Assembly (NCBI GenBank): GCA_015499985.1
Contig: JAAAUF010000039.1
Location: 20,059-84,058 of the forward strand
Reading direction: 5' to 3'
Origin: Haplosporangium gracile
Taxonomy: Eukaryota > Mortierellomycota > Mortierellomycetes > Mortierellales > Mortierellaceae
DNA length: 64,000 nt
In this document: positions 25,601 to 37,343 of the stretch, piece after piece
How positions within the stretch are numbered: the stretch's first letter is position 1
Layout: every line of letters starts with the position of its first letter
Translations under genes and position numbers: made by a program
The notes under the pieces: model-generated
Database searches by the model: none
What the model was told of the DNA's origin: nothing
Seen by the model: the letters and a program-made list of their open reading frames with translations, nothing else

Positions 25601-27149
25601 TTCGAAATCTCCCATTTGCTGGGCATGTAGACACCTAATCATCGCAATTGATAATAATTTGATCCGCAATTGTTAGCGCACGCTCCAAGGGTCTCAGCGA
25701 TTATGATTGTCATCAATTCACATGGAAAGCAAGAAACGTACGTGATGTAGTGTGTCTTGGCGAGGGCGGGCATTCTCGACTGTATCTCGTAAACATGAGC
25801 CAGCAGCTCATCGGGTATACTTGCTTGACCAGGATCTACGTGTAGGAGCAGTAAAGTGATCGTTTCTAGTCAGCTGACGCGTAGCTACACTTACGATTAA
25901 CTCAGAATTCACACAGTCTGTCCTGAAAGTGGTCGCATACCGGAGAGTTTGTCGGTTTGTGTATCGAGGTACTTTTCAACGTCAAAGAGCGACATGAGCG
26001 CCGATCCTCTTGGGGACTGTGATTGCTGCCTCCGGTCGGTTGGCGAAAACACTGTTGGGCGATCCAGCGCGGAGCTATATATCTCCAGAGCCATGTAGCA
26101 CTTGCACACCTCCTCGAAACTGAGTTTCCTGAACTCGATCCTAGCCTTCCGCACGTAGAGACCCATCACACTTGATGGTTCCTAATGATGGTTCCGGACC
26201 TTGTTAGTTCGAAATTTTCACTTGATCGATCTCTTCCGTTGTGCCTTGCGTGTCCTCAACCTGTAAATTAATGCATGCTCCCATACCAGCGTTATCCGTG
26301 TGTCGTTTTCAACCTATGAGAAAGTGTAGAAGAAAGCCAGGTTAGCCTTTCCAGCACGAAGAAAGCTTCACTGTTCAGAGTTCATTCCTGCCGCCTTGTA
26401 TGAAGCATACTACTATCGCATTAGGACTAGGATCGTGAATTAGGTCCGCGAGGCCAATTTCTCGACCTGGTTCCTCCATTGGATCATCCATGGGATCGTG
26501 CTCCAGCTTGCACATGAAAAACTCGCTGAGGTGGTGAGGGCTCTTTATCCTTTTGAGCTATTGCAGATATCAATCACGAGATTAAGAGGGTGTAAGAAAC
26601 TGATACATCACAAGGGAGATTTCGCGACTGAGGGCTTGTTTTTCAGGCATACCGTGTCCTTAAGGTGGTCCCACACAATTTGTCCTGCTTCGCTCGAGAC
26701 TCGACCTCCGAACTCATTCACGTCGCGATGCAGATACTCTGAAGAATCCTGTGAAGTAAGAACGCGGTAGGATAGTGAGAAGTATGACCAATGATGGGCT
26801 CACGAATATACTGTCCAAATGAACGCGACAAATCCATACAAAGTACCTGGATACAGTCCAAAAGAAAGAGAAGAAGTTGCTGCGCCGCATCGGGCGGACA
26901 CTGGTTCCGACAAAAGAATTCGACGAGAATAAGGACTGAGATCTTATGAGGAGTCAAGTAAGGCACCGCATGAACGGGATCTAGAACAAGTCGCACTCGA
27001 CTCGCGCCTCCCGGACCTCCTGCTCTTGGGTCATGAAAGTCGTCGTCGTAGTCCTCTGCGATACCATCTGGGGCAGCGAATGTTTGTGTCTGGGGTGGTC
27101 GCAGGGAGATGTCGGTTGCTGTCCTTGCGAATGCGCGTTTGCTGGTCAT
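22700..27149 (-). CDS. APC5: Anaphase-promoting complex subunit 5
   Basis: Fifteen minus-strand exons: 27149..26847, 26748..26653, 26557..26411, 26313..26287, 26181..25941, 25835..25742, 25634..25469, 25362..25295, 25193..25046, 24942..24816, 24723..24617, 24527..24006, 23912..23739, 23648..23492, 23403..22700, giving 1,026 residues. Characteristic parts are LTPHKISVLILVEFFC near the N-terminus and the helical repeat YQYALLNLAMLHARFSNYDQALVALEET typical of the APC5 TPR-like domain. The other parts form continuous alpha-helical repeats. APC5 is a scaffold subunit of the APC/C ubiquitin ligase that drives mitotic exit. A Gly/Ser-rich insert in exon 12 and a polar Ser/Glu-rich tail ending KRRRFGSE make it longer than human APC5 (about 755 residues). 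An in-frame ATG at 27197 would add 16 residues. The exon 3 donor could be one codon earlier. It is divergent with the Rpr2-type gene. Confidence 0.88.
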
Positions 27150-27622
27150 GAACGGCGGGAACGAATGGAATGAAGGGAGGGAAGGTAAAGGCAACAAAAG
27201 AGTGGAGCGAACAAAAACTGTAAAGTGACTGTTGCCTTGTCATTTTCTGCGATCAGAAATTGGTGGCAATGCAACCGACCACAACGGCCATGTTGCTCGT
27301 AGGCCTTCCTTGCCCCTATCGAAGCCGTCCATTTAACAAAGTGTCAAGAAGAGCAACGGTATCGAACTACTATGCTTTCGTGCTATCGTGACTGGAGCCA
27401 GCCAAGATTGCCTATGGTCTTCACACCTATAAAGAACTGCCGACCAACGCCGCCTTAATTCGGGCCACGCTTGTATTCCAAGTGAAATTTGTGTCTCAAG
27501 GGGTGGCTTGGCCGAATCATTCACAAAAATAAGAAACCAAAGCTGGCTCCTGTCCTCATTCATTGTCTTCATTCATAAGGAAGCGACTCCCAACTGGACA
27601 GCCAGGAACACTACTCACCAAC
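27150..27622. promoter_or_regulatory. Divergent promoter region APC5 / RPR2-like
   Basis: A 473-base interval separates the two start codons of oppositely transcribed genes, so both promoters must lie in it or in the leaders. I see no clear TATA box or named factor site. Confidence 0.55.
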
Positions 27623-28731
27623 ATGGCGAAGAAGGACAAGAAAGGCGAAAACACGGTCCAGAACAAGGAGATCTTCCAACGCATGAACTTTCTCTACCAG
27701 GCCGCTATGTGCATGGCCACCATAACAACGCCACCGCCACCGCCACCATCAAACAGCTCAGGAAACAAGTCTAAGAACAGTTGGCCTGGTGACGCCACCG
27801 AGAGTCAAGTAGCCACAGACAGTATCATCACGGACACAACAACAAGTCATAACTCGCTCGCCGAACCAGCACCCGTATCGGCAATACCAACTACAGCTGC
27901 CACTACTTCTTCAAGTAATCTCGATTTGAACAACTGTCTCCTGCACCCTCGGAAACTTAGCCGGAAAAAGACACGCAAGTTGCTGCGGGAGAGAAAGAAT
28001 AGGATTGCAATGGAGCAGATAAGCAATCACAGGAGCCACCACCGCCTTACAAACCCCAACAAAGGTCACGATCCACGCCCACTCTCTGGCACTGCGCGGT
28101 TCTACGCCTCTACTCTCATGGAGGTCGGTCGCAAGAATGTAATCCGCATGTAAGTCTGCCCTCTCGGTATACCCGATTCAGGAATAGCTTGTATGAGAGA
28201 ATGTATCTGACCAAAACGCGTTTATTCCCGTCGATCTTACAAGTGGCCCAACTATCAAGAGATCCGTATGTCAGCGCTGTGAGGCTCTTCTTGTCCCTTC
28301 TATCAGCTGTGAAGTGCATGTCGATGGTACGTGTTAGCTCTCTTCGGCTTCATACTGCGGACTCTATTGTACAACGCACAATAGGGCAAAAAAGACAATC
28401 GACTAATATATGAATCGCACTTTTTCATTTGTGCATTACTAATACAGCCACGCCTCAGTTGAACACACGGGTGATTTGTACCGCATGTGGAGCTTTCAGG
28501 CGGTACTTTTGTATGCCCGGAAAGGGCATCGGGGGCGACTGTTGGGAATCCAAGGAGACGATCGGTAGAGAGGGCAATGACACCGAGACAGGACCAGACA
28601 GTGCCACGACCTCATCGGCGACAACTCCCGCCGAGACGCATGATGTCAGTGATAATGCAGGTTTGGAAGATTCCGTCATGGAGAGCGCACAAGGGATGGA
28701 GGGTCTAATTCTTCAAGAGAATGCTGTTTAA
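27623..28731 (+). CDS. RNase P/MRP subunit, Rpr2/Rpp21 family
   Basis: Three exons: 27623..28149, 28244..28326, 28448..28731, giving 297 residues. The N-terminus reads NKEIFQRMNFLYQAA, typical of the family, and is followed by a long Thr/Ser/Pro linker and a basic stretch (RKLSRKKTRKLLRERKNR). The signature zinc ribbon is split over exons 2 and 3: TIKRSVCQRCEALLVP then NTRVICTACGAFRRY, i.e. two Cys-x2-Cys pairs. The C-terminus is acidic and probably disordered. These proteins help RNase P and related RNPs process tRNA 5' ends in the nucleus. The exon 2 acceptor appears to be an AAG site, weaker than the usual CAG/TAG, but it is the one that gives the zinc ribbon in frame. At 297 residues it is longer than typical members (about 150), because of the linkers. 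Confidence 0.9.
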
Positions 28732-29775
28732 TTTTTAGAACGAGATCTTACTCTGGGGTTCATTACTGCTACTCTGCAGCTTCAGAAACAGTTTGATCAG
28801 AAGGAATAGCTGGAGGATCAAAGAGTAATCACGCGCGTAGGCAAGAAGGAGAGTGAGCGAGGGTGGGAGCTTAGAAGATGTATAGACGACATGGGGAATA
28901 GTGATAATCGATGTCCGGTGTTCGCATATCTCGAAGACAGTCGTAGAAGACCATGCACGCAACAATGGCGTCAACAACATGTACTATACTTTTGTAAAAT
29001 ACCAAGGACAAGAAAAAAAAAATAAAGAGAAGAAAAGAAAAGGGAGCGTGTTGCGACTTTGAACACGAGCGCAAAAGCGGGTTTGTTTAACGAGAAGCTC
29101 CTTTTTGTTTGTTCGATTGACACTCACCCACTCCACCTCTCATCGATGAGAAGAAGGAACTATTGCGTAAGGTTACAAGAAGAATGAAGAATTTTTGTCG
29201 CAGGTTTGGGTTGCCTTTTCAACGAAATCGCTTTTACGCAACTTGACACGAGGAGAGTTGGTATTCAATCATTCAATTGGAAAATACAACCTAGAGTGTG
29301 AAAAGCAGATTAGTGCCATTGGAAGGAGAGGGATCGCACTCATTTCTGATTTTTTTTGTCGAAGCAAACTGTGAGAGTTGGCCAGATTGTCGAAGAATTC
29401 AAGGTAGGAGAGGAGATACCCTCCTGTCTAGTCTCTCACTGTTTTCTTCTTCACTCCTCAACTTTTCCTTTAAACCCCTCTTGTCTTCACTCAGCGGTCT
29501 TTCATTCTTCTTTTTCTTCCTCATTCCCTTTTTTCCTTTCATACCCTCTCATTCAGCTGCTTACCTTTCCTCATTACACTTTAGTAATCTCTTATTTTAC
29601 AACACACTTCTCCATATCCTTTTCCAGCTTTATTTTTTCTTCTTTAACCCCAACACTCTCGTCAGGACGCTCTAGACCTTCTTTCTCTTCCTCCCTCACT
29701 TTCTTTCTTTCCTTCCTTCTCTCTCTCAATTCTCACTCTTCACTACTCTTTCTCATCAATCCCTTGCATACAATC
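28732..29775. other. Intergenic region
   Basis: This spacer between the Rpr2-type gene and the FAD oxidoreductase contains a strongly CT-rich leader from about 29420 to 29770, expected just upstream of the oxidoreductase start. No gene was seen. Confidence 0.6.
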
Positions 29776-32700
29776 ATGTCGACCACAACTGATATTCCTG
29801 TCTCAACACTCCCTTCCTCTCCTTTCATTACCACCGACGATCACTCCTCCTTTAATACACCAGCAGCACAGCCAACAACGGCTTCCTCCTCAACAGCAAC
29901 GCCAACATCGCCACCGCCGCGCAAGCTCCGTGTAGCTGTAGTCGGATCAGGGCTCGCTGGTTTGACCGTTGCACATCTTCTCTCTTCACTCCACCTCGAG
30001 GATGGCCAGGGAGACCAAGGCATCGATGTCGAACTATTTGAAAAAGCTCACAAACTTGGTAAGATAAACAACAACGACCCCTCGCCAGACACAGACACAG
30101 ACACAGAAGCCAGACACCAGACACCGGATAGAGAGACACACATGTTGATTACTATTTTTCGTCCTTCGGTTTTTTTGACAGTCCGCGTTGTTGTTTTCCA
30201 AACCGTATTCCTTTTTTGACAAGGCTGTATGGACTGGATTGCATTGAATGGGACAACACCATGGATATACATAGAACAAAGAAACAACATAGCGTGGTTG
30301 TGTTTCGGTAGCACCGCTCCTTTTGAACCGGGAAGATCATCATCATCAGCATCATTATTTGATCATCTGCCTCAAATAACCAACACAACCGCTGCTTTTC
30401 CCATTTTGGCCAGTTTCAGTCTATCCAATGGTCAACCCCTGGCTCTCTAGTATGGGGCCCGTCTTGAATCAAAATGTTAAAATGCAATCGACTAATTGGC
30501 ATCAGCTTTATTCCTTCGTCCTCTCTTCCCCCTTTGAACATGATGCACCTCCCCCTTGAAAATAAAATGTATTTTATCCTTCTAGGCATGGATGCCGCTT
30601 CATTATCAGTGACATGTCCTTGTCAAAAGTGCGCTCTGGCAGCAGGCCGAAGCGACGGCGATCCTAACCACGAGCACGTTGAAGGACGAATGGACGTGCC
30701 TATGCGCAGTTTCTTTGCCGGTAAGTTCCCAGTCGGCTTGTTTTATATTTTAGCGTTATGGTGCAGGAATGCGATACAAGAAGGGATGGGAAAGAAGGAT
30801 CAAAGGAACGGAGGGCGGTTTTATTTTGTCCGTGTCTGACGTTTCCCTTTCGCTCGGTGTTCGGCGTTGATACGATCAAAAATTTATTTTTTTTTCGATC
30901 GCTTTTATACTTTTCGTCAAAGAGAAATGTTTTGGTGCAGGTGCTGGTAATTGTGCGGCTGTGGATTATTTGCGAAAGAGTCGGATGTTTATTTTGGCGG
31001 GAAGTGGGGTGACTATCGAAGAAAAGGAGGGCAAAGCGACATTGCCCTTACAGCGATCGAGGAACAACGACATATTCGAAGGAATGGATGAAAGAAGAAG
31101 CCGAAGAGAACGAACGAACGATTGAAGAATGAAAAAAGAAAAAAGAAAGAAAAGAACAAACACAATAACCATGATCGGATAGAAAATCGATGACTGATGA
31201 CGAGGAGGATCGACGACAGGGTCGCAATCGAGGGTGATACCTTACCTTGCCACGCAATGATGCCAGCCAACTTTATTTCTTTTTCTGTATCCTCCTCCCC
31301 TATTCTCATTACAATTGTGTCTGTGCACCCTTCATCCCTTCACCAACGAACAAACCTTCGTTGCCACCTTGCCACTGCCTAAGCCCATTGGATTAATATC
31401 CACAATCCACCATATTGAATCCAATTAAATAGAATACTACCCAAACTTGGTCCGCCTCTACCGCGCCATTGGCGTCAAGTTCCACGACGCCGACAACACC
31501 CTAGCCTGCTTCGATGTCACCTTTGACTCAGAGTCCGGAGAATCGAGCCCCAGTACAAAGTACAGACCTAGCCGCAATCATCGCAACTTCAATCTCGAAT
31601 CCCCCTACCTGTCCTCGAGATCCTACAAAGTCAGCTCAGACCATACCATCACCCTCCCGGACCTGCCTTCGCTCTCGGTTCTTAACCCCTATCCCTTTGG
31701 TCGCCGTCTCCTCGGCTACTACAGGATTGCCCGCGATTATGTCAGGATGTTGGCAGTCTCAAAGGAGTTCATGACTCAAGGTCGCATGATGGATATTGGA
31801 AAGGACCCCTCGGAATGGGGCAACGGTCGTCAAGTCTCTTTGCGGGAGTTCTTGGTCAATGGACAGTACAGTCACGACTTTTCGGCATTCTTTGTCCCTC
31901 TCTTTGCTTGCGTTTGCACATGCAGCTTTGAGCGGATGATGGAATTCCCGGCCTGTGTGGTTCTTGAGTACGTCGCTCGGTGTATGCCTTTTGGTCGCAT
32001 GCAGTTCGTTTCGTCAGGCGTTCGAGAAGTGACGGAGAATCTGTCCAAAAACATTGGAACCATTCACTACAACACCATGGTCGAGAAGATCATCGAGGCT
32101 CAGGATGCAGAGGAGGCGAACGAGAAAGGAGCTATTGTCTTGATCGACTCGTATGGTGTCCGTCGGTCGTTTGACCATGTGATCTTCGCGACCCAGGCTA
32201 ACCAAGCAGCCGCTACCTTGGCTGGTCAGCGTTCCAGCAAACCCCTCCCCAAGCCATTCGTCACCTCGCGTGAGGCCGGCGATGTCGAGTCGAACTATGG
32301 TCGTCGTGAGGAGCATGACTCGGCCGACCCTGAGACCCCTCAAGATGTCAAGGTCGATTCTTTGGCAAGCGATCATCCCTTTTACGCCCAAATGAAGACC
32401 TTGGCCAAGTTCCCGTACGAGCGCACCCAAGTCGTCTGCCATACTGACACATCTTTCCTTCCCAAGGACCCTGCGTCATGGAGACTGTTGAATATTGCCA
32501 AGGCTACCAATGCTGACATCCTGGCAACACCTTTTGACGAGGTTACTGAAGAGTTGGCCAAGACCAAACGACGTGCCTCGACCGATACCCTTGTCAGCAA
32601 CAGTGACGATTCGGGACTTCGCAAAAGAAACACAAGAGCAAGAGACGCTGCCAGCACAACCAGCTCGGGAGCTTCCAGCCCAACGACACTCAACAACAGC

Positions 32701-33540
32701 GGCAGCTCAACTCCCGTTTCGACAGCCTCTCAGAGCTACAACTCTGCCATGGCGACACATATCATGAACAACACCGCTTCTTCCTTGGGATCGACGACCA
32801 AGTTCTTGCAGACCACCAATCCGATCTTCCAGCCCAAGCCCGAGACGGTCATTTCGTCTGCCTGGTTCGAGCGTGCGGTCGTAAACCCTGAGTCGATGAA
32901 GGCTGTTGATGAGCTCTCTCAGCAAATGGATGAGCAGGCTGAGCGCCTCTTGGCTGGTCAGCAGCCTGAGAACAATGGTTCGACCTCGGTGTCGGACAGG
33001 GTCTGGTTCGTTGGAAGCTATGCGTACCCAGGAATCCCACTCCTCGAGGGATGCGTCGTCAGTGCAGTGCAAGTCATGGAGCGGATCATCTCTTGTTCTC
33101 CCGCCCACCGATTGGACGCTGCCGTCGATGCACCTGAAGGATCGTTCTTGAGTCGCGATGCGCCCATGCGAGAACGTCGTCGTCGCCGGAAAGAGGAGCA
33201 GGATCTGGCCGCCAAACTTGGTGGTCAAGATTTGGAGGAGCAGGATCAATCACCTTCTGGAGTCTACTTTAGGACAGCCTGGAAGGACACATTGGAGGAC
33301 GAGCAGATCTGGGAACAGCAGGAAAAGGCTCGTCTCGAGAAAGAGAAGGCAACCGCTGCTGGTGGGGAGGTCTATGAGAAGAAGGGACATTTCTTGAGCG
33401 CGGTTGGATTGTGGACTTCGAATGTGTATGTCGAGGTCACTTGGATGTTGCTTCTGTATCTGTTGGCGATCTTCCAGTGGTGGATGGTCTTCCTTATTGA
33501 GAGTTTTGGCTTTGACGGCAGTCGGTGGGCCATGGCCTAG
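29776..33540 (+). CDS. FAD-dependent amine-oxidase-like protein with C-terminal membrane anchor
   Basis: Three exons: 29776..30058, 30586..30720, 31433..33540, giving 841 residues. After a Ser/Thr/Pro-rich first 50 residues comes a dinucleotide-binding motif, VAVVGSGLAGLTVAHLLSS, and an ELFEKAHKLG segment typical of flavin amine oxidase/phytoene-desaturase-like folds. The next blocks are GRMDVPMRSFFAG and EYYPNLVRLYRAIGVKF. The C-terminal FAD-contact region reads VWFVGSYAYPGIPLLEG. Between them are a Ser/Thr-rich insertion (about residues 380-450) and, near the end, a charged helical stretch followed by a hydrophobic segment (VTWMLLLYLLAIFQWWMVFLI) that should anchor the protein. Similar uncharacterised FAD/NAD(P)-binding proteins are widespread in fungi. 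The substrate is unknown. Two introns are long for this window (527 and 712 bases). The start is supported by the CT-rich leader immediately upstream. Confidence 0.85.
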
Positions 33541-33899
33541 ACAGCATAATAGATAGACGTAATCTATAAAGTAAATATTGTAATGGGGTCATCGTTTCTG
33601 TTTGCTCCGTTCAGCCGCTAGTCGACTCTTTGCCGCCCAAAATGAAAAAAATGTGGATTTAGTAACTTGTGGATTGTAGGGCAGATCAATAACACTATCA
33701 ATTTCTTACATGTCTCCTTTCCTTCACGCTCACAAAATTAGAGCGGACTGTCCTCAGAGTAGGTCAAGAAAAGCCTTTTCATTTCCTTGAATGAAATACA
33801 ACACAACACAAACAACAGAAAAAAGGAAGAGAGGATTTTAGATTTTTGAATGTTTTTTGGGTTTGGCTCCACAAAAGGATCAAGACAAGTCTTTATTCT
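33541..33899. other. Convergent intergenic region
   Basis: About 360 bases lie between the stops of the FAD oxidoreductase and eS17 genes and must contain both 3' ends. No gene was seen. Confidence 0.6.
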
Positions 33900-35019
33900 T
33901 TAAGCGCGGGGAGGGCGGTCACCGCGGGGCTTGCGCTCAACGGGGGCCTGCTTGACCTCGACGGCGGTGACACCGGCCAAGTCCTCGAAGTTCAAAGACT
34001 TAAGAAGAGCCTGTTTGTTGAAGGTAGAAAGATAGCGAATCGTTAGTGAGCTGGTTCATAATGCCTATCCGATCTGTCCAATAGATCCAGCTTGCGCTTA
34101 TAACGTGCAAATCCGAAACAAAAAAAGTACCTTGGTGTCGGTATCGATCTCAATGGCAGAGGTATCCAAAGCAGAGAACTCGGGGATGTAGTTATCCTTG
34201 CGCTCACGCTCCTCCTCCTGAAGCTTGAAGGAGATACCACGGACGGGTCCGCGCTGGATACGCTTCATCAAGTGGGTGGTGAAACCAGCAATCTTGTTGC
34301 GGAGACGCTTGGAGGGGATGATGGCGACCTCGGAAGCAATCTTCTTGTTAGTCTGGAAATCCAGAGTCAAACGAGGGTAGTACTTCTCGATGAGAACCTT
34401 GGAGGCCCTCTTGACAGTCTTAGTTCTGTTGGTTGTACAATGTGGGAGGAGGAGAGGTGTGGGATGTTGGTCAAAGATAGTCCTGGTTCATAATGTCCTG
34501 TAGCATTCTATTTCCTGACGACAGTTACGATATCCGTGCAATAAAAACAATTGTCCCTTTGTCCATGCTTTGAAAAATTACCTAACGCGACCCTGTTGAA
34601 GAGGAAAAAAAACGAAACATAGGTTAGCATAGAGTTGACATAAAACTGATCACTTTTTTCTCCTTTTTATGAGCTGATGTTGGTGAGCACTACTGACAGT
34701 GTCTTTCCCTGCAGAAGTCAATTCGTGCTATCGCTTCCTGATGGAATGGGAGTTCAATTGGAGCCATTCAGTCGTCCTGGCCGCAAAGAAACTCATCGTC
34801 GTTAAGTTGATCTCTTCCCAGATCTGCAAGTCGAAAAAATCGGGTTTAAAGGTTCATCCTGATACCAACGAAAAAAAGGTATCAATAGTGCTGGATAATC
34901 CTGGATATGCTGATCGATGGGTTCCCAGTGTTGATCGATGCCAATGGATGGGTCGCCCGACCGGTACCCATGATGGTTTCCTTCTGTCTAAAAATGGATG
35001 TCTGCACGTGACTAACCAT
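33900..35019 (-). CDS. RPS17: 40S ribosomal protein eS17
   Basis: Minus-strand exons 34592..34582 (11 bases), 34425..34131 and 34010..33900 encode [22 protein letters not shown] and the rest of eS17, ending [30 protein letters not shown] and [19 protein letters not shown] are diagnostic. The start codon is not in the 11-base exon, so it must lie upstream. I propose an exon that contributes only ATG at 35019..35017, directly followed by a GTTAGT donor; this gives 139 residues, close to the usual about 135. An intron right after the start codon is common in fungal ribosomal protein genes. The three main exons are near certain; the ATG exon is inference. The protein sits on the small ribosomal subunit. 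Confidence 0.88.
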
Positions 35020-37343
35020 TTTGAATTGATAAGTTGAAAGAGGAAGAAAACACTCAGCCCGTGCAACACAGCTCTAAATCAGGTCTAGATGAATAGGATG
35101 GATGAACTGCCCTTAAATATATTAACTTAATCGATCGGCCTGGAAAAATTCCATGAAGGCGAGGTCCTTTGTCCGTGGAGGTTTGAACATGGCGCACACT
35201 CGTGCATGTGCGAAATAAACACTCTACCTATACCTCTACCACCCCTGAAGAATAACTGTTTTCAAGTCGGTCTGGATGGATTGCTTACGTCCGCGACAAG
35301 GTTGTTCCCGAGCTCCTGTTCGAGAGCACAAGGGTCCTCGCTCAAACAATCTTTTATTTTCATTTATACCCATGCGCGGGCTGTGGCGCTCCAATTTGCA
35401 GCTTGATAGAAGCCCAAAAACAAAACATATCCCCTTTTTCTCTTTTGCGCCTATCTACTCAGTTGAGATCTCTCGGCTTTTGGGAGGGTTAAACAAATAG
35501 CTAAGGGGAGGTATTCACCTTGAGACCGTGACAGCCTGCGATTACCAATTTATATGCGAAATGCAAGAAATTGCACAAAGCATACTAACAAATCCTCACC
35601 GTCATCCAGATAGTAGAAAGACGGGTTTTTTTCTCTCTCTTTGAAAAACTGAAAGAGGCTTTTTTGGCCAAGAGTTACCTGGAATAGCCCCGCAGGTTTT
35701 ATTATTACTTTTCTTTTACCACGAGGCGAAGGATACCGTTAATTGAACGCCCGCAAGCTCAAAGGTGAATAAAAGCGCAAAAAGGTGGATACCCCGAGGA
35801 TAGAAAGTTAAGCGAGAGGCGGGCGGAGGCAGGAATTGGGAAATTGAGATGAGGGCTAGAAGGCTGAGATACCTCAAACAGATAAATGGATGGAGCATCG
35901 ACTGAACAAGGAAAAGGTATTCCGCCCTTTTTTTTTGCTCAATTTAAAAAAGATCGATAAAAATAGGAAAAAGAATACCACACGACCCGCTCCAATTGCC
36001 TCTTTCAGGCACAGGCAGATGGACGAAGGTGATACATACTTCCCATTCCACTCACACGATACTTTGCAGCTAAAAGTAAACAATTGAGAAAAAAAAAAAA
36101 AAGACGTCGAGGTGGACACTCCAGGACTACTAGATTCATGGATCAGGGCCTCGTTCATGCCGTGGGCGCCCATCCCTTCCCACAAACCATTTTTTTACGC
36201 CTACTCGACTCCGAAGGCCCTCTCTCTTTTTTTTTCAGCCTCATCATCATATCAAGCACTTTCTCATCTCCATCTCTCTCTCTCTTTCTTTCCTTCTTTT
36301 TCACTTCCTTGCTTTCCTCACTTTCCTCACTTTCCTTAGCTTTCTTCCATTTCCATCAACACGTCCACACTTTTGTGGCGCCATTTCTCTTTTTCCACAT
36401 CCTGCATCCTGCACACTACCGCGTTTTATATCAATTGCCCTTTGCTCGCTGCATTGCGCATTTCTCCTTTCCAACAACCACAACACATCCCACCTCCTTT
36501 TTCGATCTGGAATCAACTCTTGGTGAACCCCTTTCGTCCATCCGTTCACCCGTTTCGTCTCCTGAAAAAAAACAATAGACAAATACCTCCTTGTGTCCTT
36601 TATTTTGTCTGGAGGTAAATTCAACATGCACTCACGAGATACATCATTCAGTTCATTTCACACCATTGTCCTTTTAGTTCCTCTTCTAAGCTCCTGAAAA
36701 CATAAAAAGAAGCCCGGCTGACAATCATCCCGCTACGCTCACCTTTTATGCACTTTCTTACAACAGGAAGAAGTTGAACAAAGAACAGCTCTTTGAGCTA
36801 TTTTCTTCCGTTTCTCCTTTCCTTCCCAAAGCCCACACACACAGATCACTCTTTTTTGTGCGTCCCCTTCGACTTTTGCTTCTTCTCACTCTTCCCTCTT
36901 CCCTCTCTTTCTTCGCCACCTTTTGTTTTCTATTTCTATCTATACAACACACCCCTGTTTTGCGCCCTTTGGCCCATATTGTTGCTGCTGCTACGAACCC
37001 TGAAAGAGTACGGCTGAGCATTATCACTTCTTCACTTTCCAATCAATCGGACACTTACAAGCATCATCAACAACACACGGCCTTGACTCCCCTTCCGATA
37101 CACCTTTCAACCTGCAAAAGGAAAAAGCGCACTAAACCTGTTTTTATCCTCTTATTATTGCCATCAACTCATTTAGCCCTAGTTCAGCACCTAGCACTTT
37201 ATCTAACTATATACTTTGCAACCACAGCAACACTGCCGCAGTTTCCTTCTATACTCTTGCAGCCGCTCCTTCTTCGTTCGTCTCGCCATCGGCACTTTTT
37301 TAATGCATAATAACAACAGCCGGATATACGCATTTCTCTCCTA
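35020..37343. other. Intergenic region
   Basis: A 2.3-kb spacer between the divergently transcribed eS17 and VTC1-like genes. CT-rich tracts at 36230-36360 and 36800-36960 look like leader sequence of the VTC1-like gene. A GGAG/GTAAAT donor-like site near 36613 and a CAACAG acceptor near 36768 could bound a leader intron. No coding gene was recognised. Confidence 0.5.

Noticed and set aside
36084..37310. Plus-strand ORFs of 164 and 178 residues upstream of the VTC1-like gene
   Set aside because: They are CT-rich leader sequence read as Ser/Leu/Phe/Pro, and are out of frame with and not spliced to the real gene.
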